Shown here one piece after another: positions 22,001 to 23,578 of a stretch of 23,578 bases of DNA. The DNA comes from Chara braunii. Its lineage: Eukaryota > Streptophyta > Charophyceae > Charales > Characeae. The DNA lies in contig BFEA01000288.1 of the NCBI GenBank assembly GCA_003427395.1, positions 1,227,244-1,250,821 of the forward strand, given 5' to 3'. The position numbers and the translations under genes are program-made. The notes beneath the pieces are model-generated. The model was given only the letters and a program-made list of their open reading frames with translations, was not told the DNA's origin and did not search any database. The number at the start of each line of letters is the position of its first letter. Position 1 is the stretch's first letter.

Positions 22001-22389
22001 CGAGTCGTTGCCGTCCCTCTGCGGCAGCCCAGCGCTGTCTGTCGGGATCGGGACGACGCCGTGCTGATGGCTCATCGGAGGGCCAAGGACGAAGTCGAGG
22101 GGGGCTCGACCTCCTCCTCCTCGGGCTCGGGCGCGAGGATCGCCTTGGCTATGGTGGGCATGATTGGTCAGAAGAGCCAAGCAGCACAACAGCCTGGCGG
22201 GGGGGGGGCGCCTAACGGGCACTTCATGTCCCAATCCCGACCTGCAGCACCCGCGGTCGAGACCGTATCCAGAAAGGATGGTCGGGATAGCAGCTCCACT
22301 TCGGCGTCAGCCAGCGTGCACCAGCACCTCGCCTCTCTTCAGGCTCTCCTACCTCATCTGGATCTCAACAAGACCTTCAACACAGTAAG
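3341..22389 (+). CDS. Giant low-complexity protein, single ~19-kb exon (function unknown)
   Basis: The frame is open without a stop from 3125 to the TAA at 22391-22393. There is no in-frame ATG before 3509 (context GCTATGGCG, G at -3 and +4). The exon therefore probably starts at the acceptor 3340/3341 (phase 0) with the initiator upstream; starting at 3509 is the alternative. Roughly 6,350 codons contain no stop, where this composition would give well over a hundred by chance, so it is coding. No known domain is recognised. Counting residue 1 at 3341, it has a basic start, acidic tracts (about 373-443), poly-Gly (about 531-572), RSDG repeats (about 725-910), Gly-Thr repeats (about 1435-1775), alternating poly-Glu and poly-Gly segments, and Ser/Pro/Ala/Gly-rich sequence to the end. 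A SUMO-interaction-like motif lies at 5412-5422. A nuclear, disordered scaffold or chromatin-associated role is a guess from charge and basic clusters. Two codons contain an N (8881, 11774). Confidence 0.85.
3875..3904 (+). repeat. (GAGCAG)n hexanucleotide, Glu-Gln repeat
   Basis: Four GAGCAG units plus a GAGCAT encode alternating Glu-Gln ending in Glu-His. It is preceded by a Gly/Glu/Arg-rich stretch (about 3750-3870) made of GGGGGA-type purine runs. Confidence 0.9.
4191..4259 (+). repeat. 20-bp duplication read in two frames
   Basis: TAGCTCGGCGCGCTCTGAGC occurs at 4191-4210 and again at 4240-4259, 49 bases apart. As 49 is not a multiple of three, the first copy reads IARRALS and the second SSARSER. 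The duplication was therefore neutral to peptide sequence. Confidence 0.9.
4457..4669 (+). repeat. GAG/GAA tracts encoding two poly-Glu segments
   Basis: The stretch 4457-4492 encodes 12 consecutive Glu. The stretch 4544-4669 encodes 42 acidic residues (4 Asp then 38 Glu). A short, mixed-composition linker (about 17 codons) separates them. Nearly the whole second tract is purine on the coding strand, a sequence type known to adopt triplex (H-DNA) structures. The protein segments would be highly acidic and disordered. Confidence 0.95.
4931..5056 (+). repeat. GGA tracts encoding poly-Gly
   Basis: The stretch 4931-4957 encodes nine Gly after three Ala. The stretch 5006-5056 encodes 17 Gly after four Arg (AGA CGA CGA CGA). 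The repeat is the same GGA/GAG microsatellite as at 4544-4669, read one base over. GGA repeats are known to form G-quadruplexes. Confidence 0.93.
5513..6068 (+). repeat. Diverged tandem block with five RSDG motifs
   Basis: A 153-bp unit starting at 5513 ([16 protein letters not shown]...) is repeated from 5666 in the same frame, with both copies running on to [22 protein letters not shown] then recurs near 5768, 5891 and 6055, giving RSDG at five sites in all. NDGGLVDG and SDGGLVDG (near 5822 and 5897) are further partial copies. The tandem duplication is clear; no domain family is recognised. Confidence 0.88.
6500..6624 (+). repeat. 51-bp tandem repeat, 2.4 copies
   Basis: Units of 17 codons begin at 6500, 6551 and 6602 and encode [17 protein letters not shown] with one Glu/Asp difference in copy 2. 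The third copy breaks off after ETVERPV. The nucleotide identity is nearly complete, so the expansion is recent. Confidence 0.93.
7645..8664 (+). repeat. GGAACAGGAACG-type minisatellite encoding Gly-Thr repeats
   Basis: About 1 kb is built from GGAACA, GGAACG and GGATCA hexamers, encoding about 340 residues dominated by Gly-Thr with Glu, Pro, Asp, Lys and Arg variants ([27 protein letters not shown]). A higher-order unit of about 150 bp is visible: [20 protein letters not shown] occurs near 8200 and again near 8350. The complementary strand is also open here (7417-9150) and would read Val-Pro repeats, but that is a by-product of the repeat. Confidence 0.92.
8871..8881. other. Ambiguous base in a G run
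   Basis: A G run ends in an N at 8881. The reading frame continues on both sides with the same long-range openness, so the N probably stands for one base. If run length is wrong, the local peptide (KGRRGGXGARAAH) would be affected. Confidence 0.8.
9077..9133 (+). repeat. (CAG)n(GAG)n: poly-Gln followed by poly-Glu
   Basis: Seven Gln codons (9077-9097) run directly into twelve GAG Glu codons (9098-9133). The boundary is a single-base change of repeat unit, which fits a microsatellite that mutated and re-expanded. Confidence 0.93.
9600..9720 (+). repeat. CCT-rich tract encoding poly-Pro
   Basis: The repeat type flips strand here: CCTCCTCCTCC encodes eight Pro then SP (about 9606-9640), followed by [14 protein letters not shown] (about 9675-9720). 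This is the reverse complement of the GGA/AGG repeat found elsewhere in the exon. Confidence 0.85.
10934..10996 (+). repeat. 21-bp tandem repeat, three copies (SPGLAQV)
   Basis: TCCCC(C/T)GGGCTTGCGCAGG is repeated three times in a row, encoding [14 protein letters not shown] and SPGLAQA. One synonymous difference and a changed last residue separate the copies. Confidence 0.93.
11660..11760 (+). repeat. Direct duplication ARQADEDED, 78 bp apart
   Basis: GCGCGCCAAGCCGATGAAGATGA is present at about 11660-11682 and 11738-11760, both read as ARQADEDED. Just after it, at 11774, there is an N inside a C run, followed by a short run of [DE]DY/DDCNPTP-like units up to about 11850. Confidence 0.88.
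12098..12368 (+). repeat. Direct duplication [19 protein letters not shown], 198 bp apart
   Basis: Copies at about 12098-12164 and 12296-12368 are nearly identical at DNA level, differing by a synonymous CCA/CCC and one extra CTGCAG. Each is followed by a GAG tract (poly-Glu) of different length and a VAV or VCV sequence. [14 protein letters not shown] is one of the few non-low-complexity segments retained in duplicate. Confidence 0.9.
12864..12890 (+). repeat. (AGG)n encoding poly-Arg next to acidic stretch
   Basis: The AGG/GAG microsatellite is read as eight consecutive Arg here, followed by SEQEEEDDQ. It is the third frame of the repeat that elsewhere gives poly-Glu and poly-Gly. The Arg cluster could act as a nuclear localisation or nucleic-acid-binding patch. 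Confidence 0.9.
13131..13431 (+). repeat. Duplicated DKSxISLxTxI...PVKG block with poly-Glu tails
   Basis: AAGACAAGTC begins copies at 13131 and 13281. Each reads DKS(A/S)ISL(C/G)T...AIAAS(S/H)PVKG, then a basic/acidic stretch ending in EQRV, then a poly-Glu tract (about 13236-13271 and 13372-13431). The copies are about 150 bp apart and in the same frame. Confidence 0.88.
14015..14093 (+). repeat. GAG tract encoding poly-Glu with Lys-Asp interruptions
   Basis: About 26 codons are nearly all Glu, broken twice by KD. The sequence is purine-only apart from the two GAC codons. It resembles the earlier acidic tracts but is less pure. Confidence 0.92.
14280..14304 (+). repeat. Poly-G homopolymer of 25 nt inside the reading frame
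   Basis: Twenty-five consecutive G bases encode Gly between AKKR and SQAT (residues about 3647-3655 from 3341). Loss or gain of one or two bases would shift into frames that meet a stop within about 35 codons (TAG near 14393 or TGA near 14399). The long frame therefore depends on this exact length modulo three. Confidence 0.93.
15791..15844 (+). repeat. 18-bp tandem repeat, three copies (VAERRK)
   Basis: GTGGCGGAGCGGCGGAAG occurs three times in tandem and encodes [18 protein letters not shown]. It would form a short, highly charged helix. It follows one of the F-x-C-W islands (15752-15772). Confidence 0.94.
16783..16808 (+). repeat. GCC/GCT tract encoding poly-Ala
   Basis: About eight Ala codons lie between FS and QQPFYG. 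Similar poly-Ala tracts occur at 18976-19005 (GCT)n and just before poly-Gly at about 19966-19989 (GCA)n. Confidence 0.85.
17074..17160 (+). repeat. CCT tract encoding poly-Pro
   Basis: [25 protein letters not shown] is encoded by CCTCCTCCTCC-type sequence (a pyrimidine-rich coding strand). Such Pro runs commonly bind SH3, WW or profilin-type partners in eukaryotes; no specific partner can be inferred. Confidence 0.85.
17693..17761 (+). repeat. 9-bp tandem repeat AGCGCAGCG encoding Ser-Ala-Ala
   Basis: Seven or so units of AGCGCAG(C/T)(G/C/A) encode [23 protein letters not shown], with increasing divergence toward the 3' end. Confidence 0.9.
18976..19005 (+). repeat. (GCT)n encoding poly-Ala
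   Basis: A run of GCT codons gives about ten Ala between GS and YGRL. It follows an uncommonly ordered segment (about 18721-18960: [20 protein letters not shown] and [13 protein letters not shown]), which is among the least repetitive parts of the protein. Confidence 0.9.
19437..19511 (+). repeat. G-rich purine tract encoding poly-Gly
   Basis: GGGGGA-type runs give about 17 Gly with interspersed Glu. The coding strand is purine apart from two C bases, with many runs of four or more G, so a G-quadruplex is likely on the transcript. Similar Gly tracts lie at about 19717-19740, 19990-20013, 20209-20265 and 21659-21695. Confidence 0.88.
20209..20265 (+). repeat. GGA tract encoding poly-Gly
   Basis: Two Gly stretches separated by EGR ([18 protein letters not shown]) are encoded by GGA then GGG/GGA codons. 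It is flanked by GAGAAGG and ISHINSL. Confidence 0.88.
21659..21695 (+). repeat. GGA tract encoding poly-Gly
   Basis: A run of GGA codons follows poly-Ala ([14 protein letters not shown]...). It directly precedes the hydrophobic island [18 protein letters not shown]. Confidence 0.88.
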
Positions 22390-22395
22390 GTAAGG
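22385..22395 (+). other. Tandem 5' splice donor GTAAGGTAAGG
   Basis: Two overlapping donors are present: ACA|GTAAGG (exon end 22384, phase 0) and AAG|GTAAGG (exon end 22389, phase 2). The second is close to the consensus MAG|GTRAGT. The TAA that closes the frame (22391-22393) lies inside the second donor, so the apparent stop is most likely intronic. Confidence 0.7.
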
Positions 22396-22518
22396 ACGAC
22401 AACGGAAATTCGCCATCGCTATCCCGACCACCTTGCAGGTCCCCCCCTCCCTACCTCTCCCTCTCCCTCTCCCTTCCTCTCCAACCCCCCCATCCATGAC
22501 CATCCTGCCTCTCTGCAG
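22390..22518 (+). other. Probable 129-bp intron
   Basis: It starts with the GTAAGG donor and has a strong C/T-rich tract (22439-22492). A branch-point-like CATGAC lies at 22495-22500, and it ends in CCTCTCTGCAG at 22518. All elements of a GT-AG intron are present in order. An internal TTGCAG near 22437 is a weaker alternative acceptor because it precedes the pyrimidine tract. Confidence 0.6.
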
Positions 22519-22561
22519 AGTCTTCACTCTGTTCTACCACATGTCCACGAATCTTGTATAA
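22519..22561 (+). CDS. Probable terminal exon of the giant gene
   Basis: Joined to the exon ending at 22389 (phase 2), it completes an Arg codon and adds VFTLFYHMSTNLV followed by TAA at 22559-22561. The combined exons give an in-frame length of 6,364 codons including the stop when counted from 3341. If the other donor (22384) is used, the exon is read in another frame and stays open to a TAA near 22597. Further donors (GTATAA at 22556, GTAAAA at 22573) exist, so continuation beyond this point is possible. No clear AATAAA signal is seen downstream. Confidence 0.45.
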
Positions 22562-22584
22562 CGGTTCTTTTAAGTAAAAAAAAG

Positions 22585-22885
22585 TCGACCTTGACTTAAC
22601 CTCGACTCAACCTTGACTCAACCTTGAGTCAACCTTGATTCAACCTTGAGTCAACCTTGAGTCAACCTTGAGTCAACCTTGAGCCACCCTTCACTCCCCT
22701 CGAGTCCCCCCCTTGAGTCCACCCTATAATCAACCTTGAGTTTTCTCTTAAGTCAACCTTGACTTAACCTTGGTGAGCCCCCCCCCCCCCCCCCTTTGAG
22801 TCAGCCCCTTTAATCAACCTTGAGTCAAACTTGCCTTTCATTAACCTTGAGTGACTTGAGTCAAACTTGAGTCAACCTTGAGGAG
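22585..22885 (+). repeat. 12-bp minisatellite, consensus AACCTTGAGTCA
   Basis: About 20-25 diverged units with AACCTTGA(G/C/T)T(C/A) phasing run through this 300-bp block. It is interrupted by C-rich variants and a poly-C run (about 22776-22794). Eight intact TGAGTCA heptamers lie within it. A short second array, with two more, lies at 23160-23226. It immediately follows the proposed gene end and could fall within the 3' untranslated region. Confidence 0.92.
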
Positions 22886-22947
22886 AGGAACCCGTTTTCC
22901 ACCACGTGTTGCTCCCAACCAATATAGATAGGGCCTCCCTGGTGGTG

Positions 22948-23058
22948 CTACCTTGTTCCCCCAAATACAACGGACGGTAATTATAGCTGAATTTGGGGTA
23001 TCTTTCAGTCTAAATTCAGCTACAATGACCGTACGTTGTATTCGGGGGAACACTGTAG
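22948..23058. mobile_element. Hairpin MITE, family 2
   Basis: The left arm, TGTTCCCCCAAATACAACG followed by GACGGTAATTATAGCTGAATTT, pairs with the right arm, AAATTCAGCTACAATGACCGTACGTTGTATTCGGGGGAACA. The stem is about 41 bp with a few mismatches around a short loop, and outer CTAC/GTAG bases extend it to about 111 bp. It has no coding capacity and no similarity to family 1. Such long near-perfect hairpins could give rise to small RNAs if transcribed. Confidence 0.88.
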
Positions 23059-23228
23059 AGGTGTCTGCTCTTATCAGCACTCGATTTATGCGTGTCATCC
23101 TTGCGCACAGTCGGAGCATCCGCTCGGGTTGTTGTTTGAAAAAAAAAAAAAAAAAAAAACTTGAGTCAACCGCGAAACATACTTGAGTCATCTTTGAATC
23201 AACTCTGGGTCAACCTTGAATGAACCCC

Positions 23229-23229
<1 letters not shown>
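23059..23229. other. Right-flank DNA with poly-A and short minisatellite
   Basis: No gene is seen. It contains the 15-mer shared in inverse orientation with 1603-1617 (at 23066-23080), a 21-nt A run (23139-23159), and a second short array of the TTGAGTCAACC-type repeat (23160-23226). The A run just before the array could be a retroposed tail. Confidence 0.6.
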
Positions 23230-23296
<67 letters not shown>

Positions 23297-23342
23297 GGGA
23301 GAGAGAGAGAGAGGAAGGGAGAAAGGGAGAGAGAGAGAGGGA
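23230..23342 (+). repeat. (GA)n microsatellite
   Basis: A pure GA run of about 60 bases is followed by GA tracts broken by GGAAGG. It is a purine-only strand over more than 100 bases. Confidence 0.95.
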
Positions 23343-23505
23343 GGACTTTTCTCTTCGATTCACGTACGAAAACAAAAAGAAGAAACGCGTGCATATTTTA
23401 TACAGAAGCGGCTAAATACGTCGGTTACAATGATCAGCAACGGATGTATCGGGCCATCTGCGCCGATAATATGCACTCGTTGTTTTCTGCATGGGACCAT
23501 CCTCG

Positions 23506-23506
<1 letters not shown>
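23343..23506. other. Unique right-flank DNA, no gene seen
   Basis: This is about 160 bases of non-repetitive sequence with no open frame of note and no RNA gene recognised. Confidence 0.5.

Positions 23507-23578
<72 letters not shown>
23507..23578 (+). repeat. (CT)n microsatellite at window end
   Basis: An uninterrupted CT run reaches the last base of the window, again suggesting a contig edge. Together with the (GA)n at 23230-23342 it forms a potential long inverted repeat around 23343-23506. Confidence 0.95.

Noticed and set aside
22585-22885. CRISPR-like array
   Set aside because: The unit is a 12-bp tandem repeat without unique spacers, in a eukaryotic context; it is a minisatellite.
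1-23578. tRNA, rRNA or other structured RNA genes
   Set aside because: No cloverleaf with tRNA box A/B sequences and no conserved rRNA segments could be recognised on either strand.

Overview
This is a eukaryotic nuclear window. It shows no bacterial operon layout. It does show GT-AG splice signals, dense microsatellites and several families of short inverted-repeat (MITE-like) elements. The best guess is a streptophyte green alga such as Chara, because very long low-complexity reading frames rich in poly-Glu and poly-Gly beside small MITEs are familiar there. That is an impression, not something the sequence proves. The window opens in a (CA)n run and closes in a (CT)n run, so it may be a whole contig broken at repeats.

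Left flank (1-3340): no convincing gene. It holds a (CA)n tract, a nested fold-back element (301-1125) with a 40-nt poly-T, four diverged copies of one ~120-bp MITE family with ends GGGC(A/G)TACTCACAC, a 22-bp motif repeated in alternating orientation, and several A or T runs. The last 190 bp before 3340 contain no AG dinucleotide and are T-rich, which looks like the end of an intron.

Centre (3341-22389): one uninterrupted + strand reading frame of about 6,350 codons, probably a single giant exon. No known enzyme or structural domain is recognisable. The protein is almost wholly disordered: poly-Glu/Asp, poly-Gly, poly-Ala, poly-Ser/Pro, Gly-Thr repeats and many short duplications, with a few short aromatic or hydrophobic islands and one good SUMO-interaction-like motif. 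Much of the pattern is at DNA level: one GGA/GAG repeat is read as poly-Glu, poly-Gly or poly-Arg depending on frame, and the word TCGGGAT occurs about 30 times in both orientations and all frames. Yet no stop codon occurs, so coding selection is real.

Right end (22390-23578): the frame stops only because its TAA lies inside a strong 5' splice donor. A 129-bp CT-rich intron leads to a consensus acceptor at 22518, and splicing adds a short terminal exon ending at 22561. Beyond it lie a 12-bp minisatellite rich in TGAGTCA, a near-perfect hairpin MITE, poly-A, (GA)n and (CT)n. There is one gene in the window, so no gene cooperation can be described; all strand-opposed reading frames appear to be shadows of the biased composition.
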